A stretch of DNA of 64,000 bases from Candidatus Methanomethylophilaceae archaeon (GCA_017524805.1 JAFXUX010000007.1:1-64000); one strand, 5' to 3'. Shown: positions 17,471 through 26,719, counted from the first letter of the stretch. Notes: generated from the sequence alone by a model not told the origin. Made by a program: numbers and translations.

Positions 17471-19408
17471 ATGAAGAAAGAGATGAGTTCCTTTGACGTC
17501 CGCTCCATCGTCACGGAAATCTCCGGGATCGAGGGGGCGCATATGGACAAGATATTCCACTGGGGCGCCAAGAACGTCCTTTTCCGCCTTAACGTCCAGG
17601 GCGAGGGAAAGAGGGAGCTCTTCTTCAAAGATGGGAAATGGCTCTACAGCCCGTCAGTGAAGCCGGAGACGCCCACGATGCCCACTTCGTTCGCGTCTTT
17701 TCTGAGGAAATACATCGACAACGCCCGCGTCGGGAAAGTCAGGCAGATAGGCTTCGACAGGGCCATAGAATTGGAGCTGGCCAAATCCGACGGGGACTAC
17801 AAACTGGTATTCGAGATGTTCGGCGGAGGCAACGTGCTCCTCATCAAAGACGGGGTCATCCTCAACTGCCTTATCCAGAAGACCTGGAAAGACCGCTCTG
17901 TGCGCCCGGGATCGGAATATGTGGTGCCGAAATCCAGGTTCGACCCTACCGGATCGTCGGAGGAGGAATTCGTTGCAGCCTTCCGCTCCTCGGATTCGGA
18001 TGCCGTCAGGACGCTGGCCACTTCCGCGAACCTCGGAGGGCAATACGCAGAGGAAGTCTGCAAGCGCATCGGAATCGACAAATCCACTCCCGCAAAAGAC
18101 GTGGAAGATGGGCAGATTTCGAAGATGTATGAGGCCATGAAAGGCATCATGGGGTACGCCATGGAATCCCCGGAGCCCACTGCCTATCTCAAAGACGGGA
18201 AGATAGAGGATTTCGCCCCGATGAAGCTGGAGTCCCGCTCGGATCTCGAGAGCAGAAGCTATCCGACCATGTCCGCGATGATCCACGATTTCATGCTCCA
18301 GATAGCGGACGAAGAGGAGGAAGCCTACGTCGACCCCGAGATTGAGAAGCTCAGAAGAAGGATCGCCAAGCAGGAGGAGACCATCGCGGAATACACCGAA
18401 GCTGAGAGCGAGCTACGCAGGAAGGCGGAATCCATCTACACGGATTACCAGAAGACCAGCGAGCTGCTGGCGGTGCTCAGCGAGCAATCCAAGAAGCTGC
18501 CTTGGGACAAGCTCGAAGCCGGAGCCATGAGGATCCCGTTCGTGGAATCCATTGATCCCTCCAAGAACAGAGTGGTCGCGAAACTCGGCGATGAATCCGT
18601 GGAATTGGACTACACCAAAGGGATAGACGCCAACGCATCGGACCTCTACCAAAAGGCGAAAGACATCAGCGACAAGGCCGGCGGAGCCAAAGAAGCGCTG
18701 GAAGAGAGCAAGACCATATTGGCCAGGGCTCAGAAGCACATCGACAAGGCCAAAGCGGCGGCCGCAGGCAAAGCCGAGCCCACCAAACAATTCTGGTTCG
18801 AGAGGTACAAGTGGCTCATCACCCCCGGAGGGAAGCTGGTCATCGCCGGAAGGGACACCCACACCAACGACGCCATCGTCAAGAAGCATCTCAAAGAGAA
18901 CGACGTCTATGCCCACGCCGACGTGCATGGGGCGCCGTCCGTAATCCTGAAAGATGGGGCATCCGCTTCGGAGGAGGACCTGAGATGCACCTGCCATTTC
19001 GCCATAGCACAGTCCAAAGCCTGGGTGGCCGCTGTTGCGGAGGGAAGCGCTTTCTGGGTGTATCCCGACCAGGTGAGCAAGACGCCCAACCCAGGAGAAT
19101 TCGTGCCGAGAGGGGCGTTCATCATCCGCGGGAAGAGGAACTACGAGTACCATCTCCCGATGACGCTGACCATCGGCGAGGTTTACTATCAGGGAGCCAG
19201 AAAGGTCATGTGCGGCCCTTCGGAATGCTTCGCTGGATGCGGGAAATACGTGGAGATCGTCCCTGGGAGAGGGAAAACCGGGCGCAGATCCAACGAAATA
19301 GCGAAGATGTTCGATGTCCCGGAGGAAGAGGTATCAAGAATCCTGCCGCCGGGGGACGTGGAAATCTCCAAAGAGGTATTCCCCAAAGACGCTCCGGAAG
19401 AGGAATGA
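17471..19408 (+). CDS. rqcH: Ribosome quality-control protein aRqcH (NEMF/Rqc2/FbpA family)
   Basis: About 645 aa. Rqc2/RqcH proteins bind peptidyl-tRNA on split large ribosomal subunits and add C-terminal tails that mark stalled chains. Layout: NFACT-N (1-200) with the conserved Asp-Arg motif (IGFDRAIELE, residues about 96-97), helix-hairpin-helix, a long coiled coil (about 290-350 and 400-440), then NFACT-R (about 455-560) with DVYAHADVHGAPS. All parts are present, so it should be active. The ATG at 17471 gives the usual N-terminus; a second ATG lies 12 nt later. A role for stalled-ribosome rescue is noteworthy given the unusual code inferred here. Confidence 0.93.
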   Translation: MKKEMSSFDVRSIVTEISGIEGAHMDKIFHWGAKNVLFRLNVQGEGKRELFFKDGKWLYSPSVKPETPTMPTSFASFLRKYIDNARVGKVRQIGFDRAIELELAKSDGDYKLVFEMFGGGNVLLIKDGVILNCLIQKTWKDRSVRPGSEYVVPKSRFDPTGSSEEEFVAAFRSSDSDAVRTLATSANLGGQYAEEVCKRIGIDKSTPAKDVEDGQISKMYEAMKGIMGYAMESPEPTAYLKDGKIEDFAPMKLESRSDLESRSYPTMSAMIHDFMLQIADEEEEAYVDPEIEKLRRRIAKQEETIAEYTEAESELRRKAESIYTDYQKTSELLAVLSEQSKKLPWDKLEAGAMRIPFVESIDPSKNRVVAKLGDESVELDYTKGIDANASDLYQKAKDISDKAGGAKEALEESKTILARAQKHIDKAKAAAAGKAEPTKQFWFERYKWLITPGGKLVIAGRDTHTNDAIVKKHLKENDVYAHADVHGAPSVILKDGASASEEDLRCTCHFAIAQSKAWVAAVAEGSAFWVYPDQVSKTPNPGEFVPRGAFIIRGKRNYEYHLPMTLTIGEVYYQGARKVMCGPSECFAGCGKYVEIVPGRGKTGRRSNEIAKMFDVPEEEVSRILPPGDVEISKEVFPKDAPEEE

Positions 19409-19456
19409 AAAACATGCCGGGGAATTCTCTCCGGCTTCTTATGATAACCTGGAATA

Positions 19457-19533
19457 TGGTGCCCGCGCCGGGATTCGAACCCGGGTCAGGAGATCCGCAA
19501 TCTCACAGGATATCCAAGCTACCCCACGCGGGC
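19457..19533 (-). tRNA. tRNA-Arg (GCG)
   Basis: Acceptor GCCCGCG/CGCGGGC, D arm nearly identical to the TCG isoacceptor, anticodon loop TTGCGGA giving GCG (codons CGC/CGT), T loop TTCGAAT, discriminator A and encoded CCA. Confidence 0.92.
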
Positions 19534-19569
19534 GAAGTGCGGAAACCACAAGGGTTTAAGGCGTTTGGC

Positions 19570-19761
19570 TCATGCCTCAGGGCGAGACAGGTAGCGGGAG
19601 ATGTATCCTGCGATCCTGTTCCTCATAGTCACCGATGAGACATCAGTGAGAGCGCTGACCATTTCTTTGTTGCCCTCAAAATCCTTGCTGAAAGCCTGAG
19701 GATACTTGTTGACAAGCTCAATGGCGACTCTCTTGATGTAGGTGGGTCTTATTCTTCCCAT
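19570..19761 (-). CDS. rps17e: Ribosomal protein eS17
   Basis: 63 aa small-subunit protein found in archaea and eukaryotes. MGRIRPTYIKRVAIELVNKYP-type N-terminus and the ending MRNRIAGYISRYLSR are characteristic, and the length is normal. The ATG at 19761 has GGTGA five nucleotides upstream; the GTG nine bases further upstream would bury that site. It stands alone between a tRNA and thyX. Confidence 0.95.
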   Translation of the reverse strand: MGRIRPTYIKRVAIELVNKYPQAFSKDFEGNKEMVSALTDVSSVTMRNRIAGYISRYLSRPEA

Positions 19762-19866
19762 ATCTTTCACCGAGTAATCCAGCGTATGAGCGTGCCATAT
19801 TTAAAACTAGTTGTCTCTGAATTCAGGAATTTTTCTGCTGGGATAAGCGCTTCGGAAAGCTCGATC

Positions 19867-20523
19867 TCAGCTGCGCCTGGGCTTCCCGCAGGACAGCTTA
19901 CCCTCTGGGCACGGCCCCCTCATGCACGGCGGACCTGCATCGCTGAATATCGCGGGAGAGACTTCCACGCAAAGCGCAAGCATTTTCTCGGCCATCTCGC
20001 GGATCTCCCATTGGGCACGCCCGCAGCACCTCAGCGAGAAGAAATGGAGCAGCTCGCGCGCGTTCATGGTGACGACGATGTTGGTGGTGCACCCGTTAGG
20101 CAGCAAGTATCTAGCATCCTCCGCTGGCACACCCATCTCCTCCAATGCGCGATAGGCTTCCCATATCCTGTCCATGGTTTCGTCGAAGATCTTCGAGGCA
20201 TCCGGATTGTTTTCGACCGTATGGGGCCTCACATAGGACGGATCCTTCAGAGAAACGTACCTCTGGCTCTGCTGCGAGAACGACGCTATCCTATGCCTGA
20301 CCAGCTGATGCGTCAGAGCGCGGGAGACGCCTTCCACCGAGAACGTGAACGTGGCGTGCTCCACCACCGAATGGTGCCCCATGCCGACGACTTTGGACAG
20401 TATCCTCTCCGAATCGATGCCTCCCATTATCTCCGAGGCGGGCTTGGAGGAATAGCATGAATTCCCGGCGGCGGCGCATATGGCGTCCGCATTGGGCGTA
20501 TAAGCTAGCAGTTCGACTTTCAT
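19867..20523 (-). CDS. thyX: FAD-dependent thymidylate synthase ThyX
   Basis: 218 aa. ThyX makes dTMP from dUMP using methylene-folate (or archaeal pterin) and FAD. The diagnostic motif RHRIASFSQQSQRY lies near residues 76-90, and RCCGRAQWEIR provides further active-site arginines. GHHSVVEH is the N-terminal FAD region. The ATG overlaps the TGA of traB upstream (ATGA), so the two are one transcript. The C-terminus carries extra cysteines (PCMRGPCPEGKLSCG). Confidence 0.95.
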   Translation of the reverse strand: MKVELLAYTPNADAICAAAGNSCYSSKPASEIMGGIDSERILSKVVGMGHHSVVEHATFTFSVEGVSRALTHQLVRHRIASFSQQSQRYVSLKDPSYVRPHTVENNPDASKIFDETMDRIWEAYRALEEMGVPAEDARYLLPNGCTTNIVVTMNARELLHFFSLRCCGRAQWEIREMAEKMLALCVEVSPAIFSDAGPPCMRGPCPEGKLSCGKPRRS

Positions 20524-21233
20524 CTCTCCGTGTCTCCGTTGTAAACCATTTTGCGCACTTCATTCAGACGGTCGTGATCCATCAGATCTTCCAGACGGAT
20601 CTTCCTGACCATCGGATCCTTCAGCATGGAGCAGATGCCCTCGACATGCCCGTCGCCGACCACCACGACCATGTTGGAATACTTCTCTGAGGCTTTGTTT
20701 ATCTGATCGGCCATGTGGACGTTCCTCTCGTCTATGAGCTTCCTGACCAATGTGGGATATCTGCGGCGCATAGACTCCATGTATGCGTCCTCGTCCGCGG
20801 CGAACCTCTTCTGAGCGGTCTCGGCGCTGCGGCTGCCGATCAGGCTGTCGCGTATTCCGGAGAGTCTGTAGCGGGCCTTCTCGGATACGGACATCTCCTC
20901 CCATATCTGCTTCAGCGTCTCTTCGGCTTCCGTATCGATGGGTATGATATCTGCGCCTTCCAATTTTCCCATCTGGATTGCCGCGAGGAATTCGCCGCCG
21001 ACCTTGTTCCCGTACTGTTTCGATACTTTCTGCTGGTACTTCGAATTCTGGCGGTAAATCGGCGAAGCTTTTCCGTCTTTGGGGAATTCCTCGCCGCTTT
21101 GGACGCGCATCAGATAATTGTAGCGCTTCACGTCCAGCTCTATAAGAACAGCATCAGGCCATGTGTGATGCACGATGAAGGCCACAGGCTCGGCCAGATT
21201 GAAGACGTGCCCAGTACCGATAATCGTGATCAT
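20520..21233 (-). CDS. TraB/GumN-family protein
   Basis: 237 aa. The TraB family (TraB/PrgY, related to Tiki/EreA-type putative metalloproteases) is recognised by the N-terminal IIGTGHVF followed by a Pro-Asp and LIELDVKRY motif, and a C-terminal VVVVGDGHVEGI with the second Gly-His. Archaeal members often carry C-terminal membrane helices, which are absent here. The substrate is unknown. The start at ATG 21233 (MITIIGTGH) is the normal family start. It is cotranscribed with thyX by overlap; a TATA-like CTATTATTAATTGG lies near 21255-21268. Confidence 0.85.
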   Translation of the reverse strand: MITIIGTGHVFNLAEPVAFIVHHTWPDAVLIELDVKRYNYLMRVQSGEEFPKDGKASPIYRQNSKYQQKVSKQYGNKVGGEFLAAIQMGKLEGADIIPIDTEAEETLKQIWEEMSVSEKARYRLSGIRDSLIGSRSAETAQKRFAADEDAYMESMRRRYPTLVRKLIDERNVHMADQINKASEKYSNMVVVVGDGHVEGICSMLKDPMVRKIRLEDLMDHDRLNEVRKMVYNGDTER

Positions 21234-21587
21234 GGTCGAGGGGGTAATGAGCATCCCAATTAATAATAGCGCCAGAGCCGCGGCCGGGGATGCGGGCCTC
21301 GATTATGCTTGAAGCCGCAGGAGCCGAATGATCGCGTCCATTGTCGGTTCCGCCGGATTGCAACCCAACTATTCCGGTCTTCCGCGCCATTGTTTCAGCA
21401 TCGGCGCATCCGCGGACCGTGCCATAAGGACGGAACAAGGGACGGATGGCAGTCTCGGGCGGCATCGGACCAATATGCTAGAATGAATGCTCCGATGTTT
21501 TCCTTTGGGTTAGATTCGTTAGGATTCTGTTCTTTTTGAGCCGTCATAGTTATCTGCGCACTGCACAATGACATTCGGGGAGCCGTT
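21234..21587. other. Divergent intergenic region between traB and TBP
   Basis: About 350 nt. It holds the traB TATA-like element (21255-21268). A T-rich stretch (21502-21540) lies upstream of TBP, whose ATG is preceded by GGGGAG at 5 nt. The middle is GC-rich and shows no gene or clear RNA. Confidence 0.4.
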
Positions 21588-22145
21588 ATGGGCGTAAGAA
21601 TGGGTATAGAGAACATTTCCGCTGTGATCGATACGGGTTCGCCCATCGACCTCGACCGCGTTCATTCCTGCTTCGGCAACGCCAAGATGCACGCACAAAA
21701 AGCCAAAATGATCTCATACCGCATCAGAAAGCCCAAAGCGTTCGTAGAGATTTTCGCATCCGGAAAGATAACCATGTCCGGCCTCGTCACCATGGATGAG
21801 GTTAAATCAGCCGGGGCCGCAGTCCTGAGGGATCTTGAGCCGGCAGGCGTCATTCCGCCTGAAGATCCGGAACCCAGAATATACAACATGGTCGCCTCCG
21901 GGGATGCGGGAGCCTCTCTGGATCTTCCGGATCTGCTTCTGAATCTGGGGACTGACAGAGCGGAATACGAACCGGAGCAGTTCCCCGGGCTCATTTATAG
22001 GATGGACGACCCGCAGGTAACCGTGCTGCTGTTCAGCTCCGGCCGGATGGTCTGCACCGGGAGCCCGGACCCTGCTGAAATATCCCGGGCGGCCGACATC
22101 ATCTTCGGTAAGCTGCAGGAAATCCTCCGGACGAAGACGGCCTGA
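21588..22145 (+). CDS. tbp: TATA-box binding protein, divergent paralogue
   Basis: 185 aa with the two-repeat TBP saddle. The second repeat is canonical (EYEPEQFPGLIYR and LLFSSGRMVCTG, keeping both intercalating-phenylalanine positions). The first repeat is degenerate: where FPGL is expected it reads AQKAKMISYRIRKPK, so one DNA-kinking phenylalanine is gone, though EIFASGKITMSG is kept. It may be a specialised TBP for a subset of promoters; whether a standard TBP exists elsewhere cannot be seen. GGGGAG lies 5 nt before the ATG. It ends 3 nt from the CGA end of the convergent transposase-like gene. Confidence 0.88.
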   Translation: MGVRMGIENISAVIDTGSPIDLDRVHSCFGNAKMHAQKAKMISYRIRKPKAFVEIFASGKITMSGLVTMDEVKSAGAAVLRDLEPAGVIPPEDPEPRIYNMVASGDAGASLDLPDLLLNLGTDRAEYEPEQFPGLIYRMDDPQVTVLLFSSGRMVCTGSPDPAEISRAADIIFGKLQEILRTKTA

Positions 22146-22148
22146 CCC

Positions 22149-23705
22149 TCGCACACGGCGCATCAGGAAGCTGCCGACATCTGGAACATCCATTCCCAAG
22201 CCGCGGAACACGCGTTCTTGATCCGGGCTGAGATTGGTTATCGTGAACTTCCCGTCGATCCAGCAGCCTTTGATCGATGAGACGATGGAGATCGCATCCA
22301 GATAGTTGACTTCGTCCGCCAGTTCCGAATCGGACAGTCTGCGTATCAGAGACAGCTTCATGATGTGCGAAAAAAAATCTCCCATCAGAGAGGCTATGGC
22401 GGCTTCGTTGGAGGGGAAAAGCGTCGCCCCTCCCTGGAGATCCGTGCGGAAAATGGAAAGATCCTGATCGTACCTGTGGGCATACAGGGACATCTCTATT
22501 ATTTCTTTCAGACTATAGTCCGTGTTGGTTATTATGAGTTCCCGGCCCAGCATCTGGTCGTGCAGCAGTATCTCGTCGCGTCTGCGCTCGGTTCTCACAT
22601 AACCGTCATCCCCCTCGGTCAGATCCAGCAGATCCAATAGCGGAGAATCCCCGAACATCAGGCGCAGACGGTCATCCAAATCGTCGTTCCAGCGCATGCG
22701 GGACACCGCTTCCTCGACATCGCTCAGCGACTTGTAAAAGGACAGCACCTGATCCTCGTGGGCTTTGGAATCCTGCACTATATACACCGTGCACCGGCTG
22801 ACCAGGAACATGCGCTCCGTCCTGAAGAAACGGTACAGGGAACCGTTGATGAACTCCGTTTCGTAATCGGCCAGATGCATGTGCCCGGAGATTTCGTCTC
22901 TTCCCAGCGGAGAATCGGCCCCTACATGCAGGATCGTCCCGAACCCGGAGCTGATATACGAAGGGACCTCGGATTCTGTGCATCCGGAGATGCGGAGATT
23001 GAACACCGTGCGGGTTATTCCCATAGATCTCAGATCCTCGAACATGCTGTCCAGGCTGCTTCTGTCCACGCCCTCGTAATTGGCCAGCTTGAAAAAGAAC
23101 GGCAGACCGCTGCCGGAATCCACGGCTGTGAACTCAGTCTTATGAGGGAAGTCGTTGAAACTGAACCGGCTCCTGGTCCCATATAATCTGTAGAAATGTA
23201 TGGGCTCCCGCAGAATCTCGGAGTTGAACACCATGGCTTCGTCCCCTCTGCGGAGAGCCCTGAACAGTTCGTCCCTCCTGCCATACACCGTCTTCAGGAG
23301 ATTCAGATAGCCGTCCAGAGTCAGCAGGCGGGAATCGAGAGGGATGCCGAAGTAATCCGGCACGACGGAGTTTTTGACCGCGAAAGACGACTGGGTGGGA
23401 GGGCAGCTTCTGGTGCAGCGGACCGCAGAGTAAGGAAACAGAATCTTGGCCGCATCCGACCCGTATACGTCGCATAGCGCTTTCCAAAGCCCGCAATCGC
23501 AGGCTATGCGGTACAGAAGATAATACTCGCCGAGATCCTTCGATACTATCGACTTCGTCCCGTCGGCCAGCAGATTCCCGTCCGCGTCGCATTTTCCTAT
23601 GTATTTTCTCTTCTGGCGGGATTTCTTCGTCTCGGGATCCCATTCTGACTCGGCCTCGTACAGATAATAGTTATTGCGAATCTTCTGTACAACGTTATAA
23701 GACAT
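22149..23705 (-). CDS. IS1634/IS4-type transposase-like protein; ends at CGA
   Basis: 518 aa if it ends at the in-frame CGA (22149-22151). The N-terminus MSYNVVQKIRNNYYLYEAE with KRKYIGKCD is typical of IS1634-like transposases, followed by the RNase H-like region: VDSGSGLPFFFKLANYEGV holds the first Asp. The second catalytic position, normally a Asp-Arg-Gly-type motif, reads VFNLRISGCTES, with no Asp. So it may be an inactive or domesticated element. With standard stops only, the frame would continue 342 nt antisense to TBP, with no family resemblance. No flanking inverted repeats were found. Its TATA box (ATTTATACTG) lies near 23727-23737. Confidence 0.75.
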
Positions 23706-23756
23706 GTAATAACATTATAATCAAAACAGTATAAATAATGTCTCTGATTAAATATT

Positions 23757-23789
23757 ATTTATATAATAAATAGTTATTAAATTAATAAC
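23757..23789 (+). promoter_or_regulatory. Promoter and palindromic operator of the corrinoid-methyltransferase gene
   Basis: TATA element TTTATATAA (23757-23765) is followed by the 17-bp palindrome GTTATTAA-A-TTAATAAC (23773-23789), placed between the TATA box and the predicted start near 23790. That is an ideal repressor site. The gene's ATG is 62 nt further on. Confidence 0.55.
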
Positions 23790-23850
23790 CTCCGTGTTTT
23801 GATGCATCGGTTTAGCCGTTTGAGGGACATGTCATATCAGAGGCTTTGAA

Positions 23851-25716
23851 ATGGTTGCCACAGATGCGATAGGAAACATAGCGGTCAACAGCACCCCTGA
23901 CATCGAGGAAATAATCTCCGATGTGAAGGACTGCATACTGAAATACAAGATCAACAACATGGCACCCTGCCTGAACAGGGCCATAGAAGCGGGGATCGCC
24001 CCCGAAATCCTCCTCAACAAGGGGATGATAGCCGCGATGGACGAGATCGGAGAGGGCTTCAAACAGAACATGGTTTTCATGCCCCAGATGCTCATAGCGG
24101 CGAAGACCATGCAGATCGGACTCAAGATTCTCGAGCCCTTCCTGAAATCCTCTGACAGCTGCTCCCCCAGAGGAAAGGCGATCGTCGGGTCCGTCATGGG
24201 AGACGTCCACGACATAGGGAAGAACCTCGTCACTGTCATGCTCCAGGGCGCTGGATTCTCCGTCAAGGATCTGGGCGCCGACGTCCCGCCCGAGAAATTC
24301 ATCGAGGAAATGGACAGGGACCCGGCCGTCAGCGTTGTTGCCTGCTCCTCATCCATGACCCCTACCCGCGAATCCCTGAAAGAGACCGTCGACCTCCTTA
24401 ACGCCAGGCCGGACAGAGCAAACTTCGGGATCTTTGTCGGAGGCGCCACTATGGACCAGTCCTTCTGCGACAAAATCGGCGCAGACGTATACACCGAGGA
24501 CGCCGCTTCCGCCGCCAAGAGGGCATCGGAATACGCATCCGGGCTGTCCATCAAGACCGTCGGAGAGAAAGCCAGAGAAGAGGCCCTCAGAAAGGTTGCC
24601 AAAGCCCAGGAGACCAGAGCCCAGGAATCCGCCGAACCCGCCAGCCGCCGCCACCTTGAGCCCCCGATGATCCTAAAACTCAAAGCGGAAGGCAGATACG
24701 ACAGAGAGAAGCTCAGCATCTGGGACAATCTCCAGGAGTGGCTCAAGCACGACGAGGGCTGCCCCGACGCATTCCTCAACCAGTACTTCTTCGATGTGCT
24801 GTTCGACCCCGTCATGATGAACTCCAGGAACCTCGTCGACGAGTTCGTCGACCCCAAGCCCGTCTACATGGACGGGTGGGGAGTCACCCATTCCATCCCC
24901 AAGGGATCCGCCGGTTCCCACCCTGAAGAGGGCGAAGACGTCCTCGTCATCAAGGACATAACCAAGTGGAAAGAGCAGGTCAAAGGACAGCCCATGACTT
25001 CTGGATTCCCCGAGGAAGCTTGGGATCTCGCCAAACAGCAGATGAAAGCCGCAGAGGATGCCGGACGCCCCTATGCCATCCCCATGTTCCCCGGGCTCTT
25101 CGAAAGGACCCACTTCCTCATGGGGATGAAGCAGGCCCTGACCGCATTCTACGAGCATCCTGAAGAGATGCACGAGCTCATCGACTGGGTCGTCGACTGG
25201 GAATGCAGATCGCTGGACGAGGTCATGGCCCACACCCACGCGCCCATCCTCTTCCACCACGACGACTGGGGAACCGCCATCAACTCCTTCCTGGACCCCG
25301 CTACCCACAGGGAGTTCTTCCTCGAGCCCTACAAGAAAATCTACCAGCACTTCAGAGACCTGGGCGGAAAGGTCGTCATCCACCATTCCGACTCCTACGC
25401 GGCCAATCTGGTCGAGATCGACATCGAAGCCGGCGTGGACATCTGGCAGGGGCCCGTCAGCTCCAACAACATCGACGAGCTCATCGACAAATACGGGGAC
25501 AGGTTCCTCTTCATGGGCGGCATCGACAACGCAGAGATCGACCTCCCCGACTGGACCGAGGAAGGCGTCGAGGAATTCGTCAGGCAAAGGATCGAGAGGA
25601 ACGGATGCAGGAGCTACATCCCCTGCCTGACCCGCGGCCTCGGATTCTCCATCGTGCCCGGCGTTTACGACGCTGTGACCAGAGCCATAGACAAAATCTC
25701 CAAGGAGAAATTCTGA
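23851..25716 (+). CDS. Corrinoid protein fused to a UroD-superfamily methyltransferase
   Basis: 621 aa in two modules. Residues 10-225 form a corrinoid protein of the MtaC/MtbC/MetH type: a helical cap, then the cobalamin motif GDVHDIGKN (about 117-125, axial His), SSSMTPT and GGA. Residues about 290-621 are a uroporphyrinogen-decarboxylase-like methyltransferase (MtaA/MtbA/O-demethylase superfamily): FERTHFLMGMKQAL, LFHHDDWG, GGKVVIHHSD. The zinc motif of MtaA/MtbA (His-x-Cys with a later Cys) is absent: it reads IHHSDSY near residue 509. So it is probably substrate-specific, transferring a methyl from an unknown donor to its own corrinoid, not CoM methylation. No TAG lies in frame, so it is not MtmB/MtbB/MttB. 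A palindrome overlaps its promoter. Confidence 0.88.
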   Translation: MVATDAIGNIAVNSTPDIEEIISDVKDCILKYKINNMAPCLNRAIEAGIAPEILLNKGMIAAMDEIGEGFKQNMVFMPQMLIAAKTMQIGLKILEPFLKSSDSCSPRGKAIVGSVMGDVHDIGKNLVTVMLQGAGFSVKDLGADVPPEKFIEEMDRDPAVSVVACSSSMTPTRESLKETVDLLNARPDRANFGIFVGGATMDQSFCDKIGADVYTEDAASAAKRASEYASGLSIKTVGEKAREEALRKVAKAQETRAQESAEPASRRHLEPPMILKLKAEGRYDREKLSIWDNLQEWLKHDEGCPDAFLNQYFFDVLFDPVMMNSRNLVDEFVDPKPVYMDGWGVTHSIPKGSAGSHPEEGEDVLVIKDITKWKEQVKGQPMTSGFPEEAWDLAKQQMKAAEDAGRPYAIPMFPGLFERTHFLMGMKQALTAFYEHPEEMHELIDWVVDWECRSLDEVMAHTHAPILFHHDDWGTAINSFLDPATHREFFLEPYKKIYQHFRDLGGKVVIHHSDSYAANLVEIDIEAGVDIWQGPVSSNNIDELIDKYGDRFLFMGGIDNAEIDLPDWTEEGVEEFVRQRIERNGCRSYIPCLTRGLGFSIVPGVYDAVTRAIDKISKEKF

Positions 25717-25732
25717 AACTTCAAAGCCTCCG

Positions 25733-25761
25733 GGCCCTCGATTCCATGCGGATCGGGGGCC
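25733..25761 (+). terminator. Hairpin after the methyltransferase gene
   Basis: Ten-base stem GGCCCTCGAT/ATCGGGGGCC (one G-U pair) with a nine-base loop, 16 nt after the TGA. No long T tract follows, so it may be a processing site or weak terminator. Confidence 0.45.
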
Positions 25762-25819
25762 TTCAAACGCTTCACGGATTCTCCGGAGTCCGCTTATTCT
25801 ATGATTCTGCGGTGGGGAT

Positions 25820-26359
25820 ATGGATCTGGAAAAATTTGAATCTCTGCGCAGCCCGCGCATAACTTTCGTGAGCGAATTCAGCCTGGCCGATGCCGGGATC
25901 AGAGTCGACGAAAGCATAAGGTCTTACTGCGAGCAGAACCTGTGCGGAATGTGCGGAAAGAACTGGGCGTGCCCGCCGTACGTACCATCGGTCGAGATCT
26001 GCAGAAACATCGTCGCATCATACGGCGGCATGATTCTGATAAGAACCACATTTCCGAGAACGAGCCTGTTCGATCTGGAAGAGATGGATGCGGCCTCCGA
26101 AGAACACCACTCCGTCGTCAAAGCGATAAGGAAAGAATTCAGAGAGAAATGCGAGGGCAAGACGATGATTCTGTCGGCAGGCGGATGCAGGAACTGCCGG
26201 GAATGCAGCTGCCCGAAAGAGCCGTGCAGAGACCCGAAAAACAAGATGAACTCTATAGAGTCGTATGCCATCGATCTGGATTCTTTCCTCATCAAAAACA
26301 GGATTCCGCGCCGGGGAGGCAGCGATGAGCAGTCGTTCTTCGCCATGGTGCTTTTCCGA
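25820..26359 (+). CDS. DUF2284 cysteine-rich metal-binding protein; ends at CGA
   Basis: 179 aa. DUF2284 proteins are predicted metal-binding. Cysteines sit in CEQNLCGMCGKNWACPPY (about residues 36-53) and in GGCRNCRECSCPKEPC (about 120-135), enough for one or two Fe-S or zinc sites. The family ends near the strand seen here as SFFAMVLF. The next codon is CGA (26357-26359). With standard stops the frame continues 168 nt, antisense into a ferredoxin gene, with unrelated residues. It follows the corrinoid-methyltransferase and precedes ferredoxins. DUF2284 genes often accompany corrinoid methyltransferases, so a redox or activation role is plausible but inferred. Confidence 0.82.
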
Positions 26360-26460
26360 CTTTCGAAAAGAGGGAGATGGTCCGAACCGGAATCATCTGG
26401 AATGAAACGCAAAAATAGATGGGCTAAGGTGCCGGCGAAAATAGGCCGGCGTTTATGGCA

Positions 26461-26625
26461 TCACTGCTGGATCGCAGACGAGGGGCACTCGTCGACGCAG
26501 GTCCCGCAGTCGACGCATTTGGACTGATCGACAACGGCAACTTCGTCAATGGTTATGGCGCTGGCAGGACAAATGTCCGCGCATGCTCCGCAGCCTACGC
26601 ACTCAGACTCATTGATGGTGACCAT
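26461..26625 (-). CDS. 2[4Fe-4S] ferredoxin, copy 1
   Basis: 54 aa, two classic clusters: [12 protein letters not shown] and CVDCGTCVDECP, each with CxxCxxCxxxCP. The start MVTINESE is at 26625, with TGAGG about 6 nt upstream; a longer in-frame extension upstream has no resemblance. Low-potential electron carrier, possibly for reactivating corrinoid proteins or for hydrogenases. A TATA element (TTAAATATAG) lies near 26653-26668. Confidence 0.95.
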   Translation of the reverse strand: MVTINESECVGCGACADICPASAITIDEVAVVDQSKCVDCGTCVDECPSSAIQQ

Positions 26626-26719
26626 ATTATACCTCAAAAACGCGCTAATATAGGCCCTATATTTAAGCGTGGTGAAGAAACAAAGAAAAAGTAATGGGGG
26701 CCGGAAACCGGCCTGAGTT

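Noticed and set aside
23851-25716. Pyrrolysine-containing methylamine methyltransferase
   Set aside because: The gene has no in-frame TAG and its domains are corrinoid protein plus UroD type, not MtmB, MtbB or MttB.
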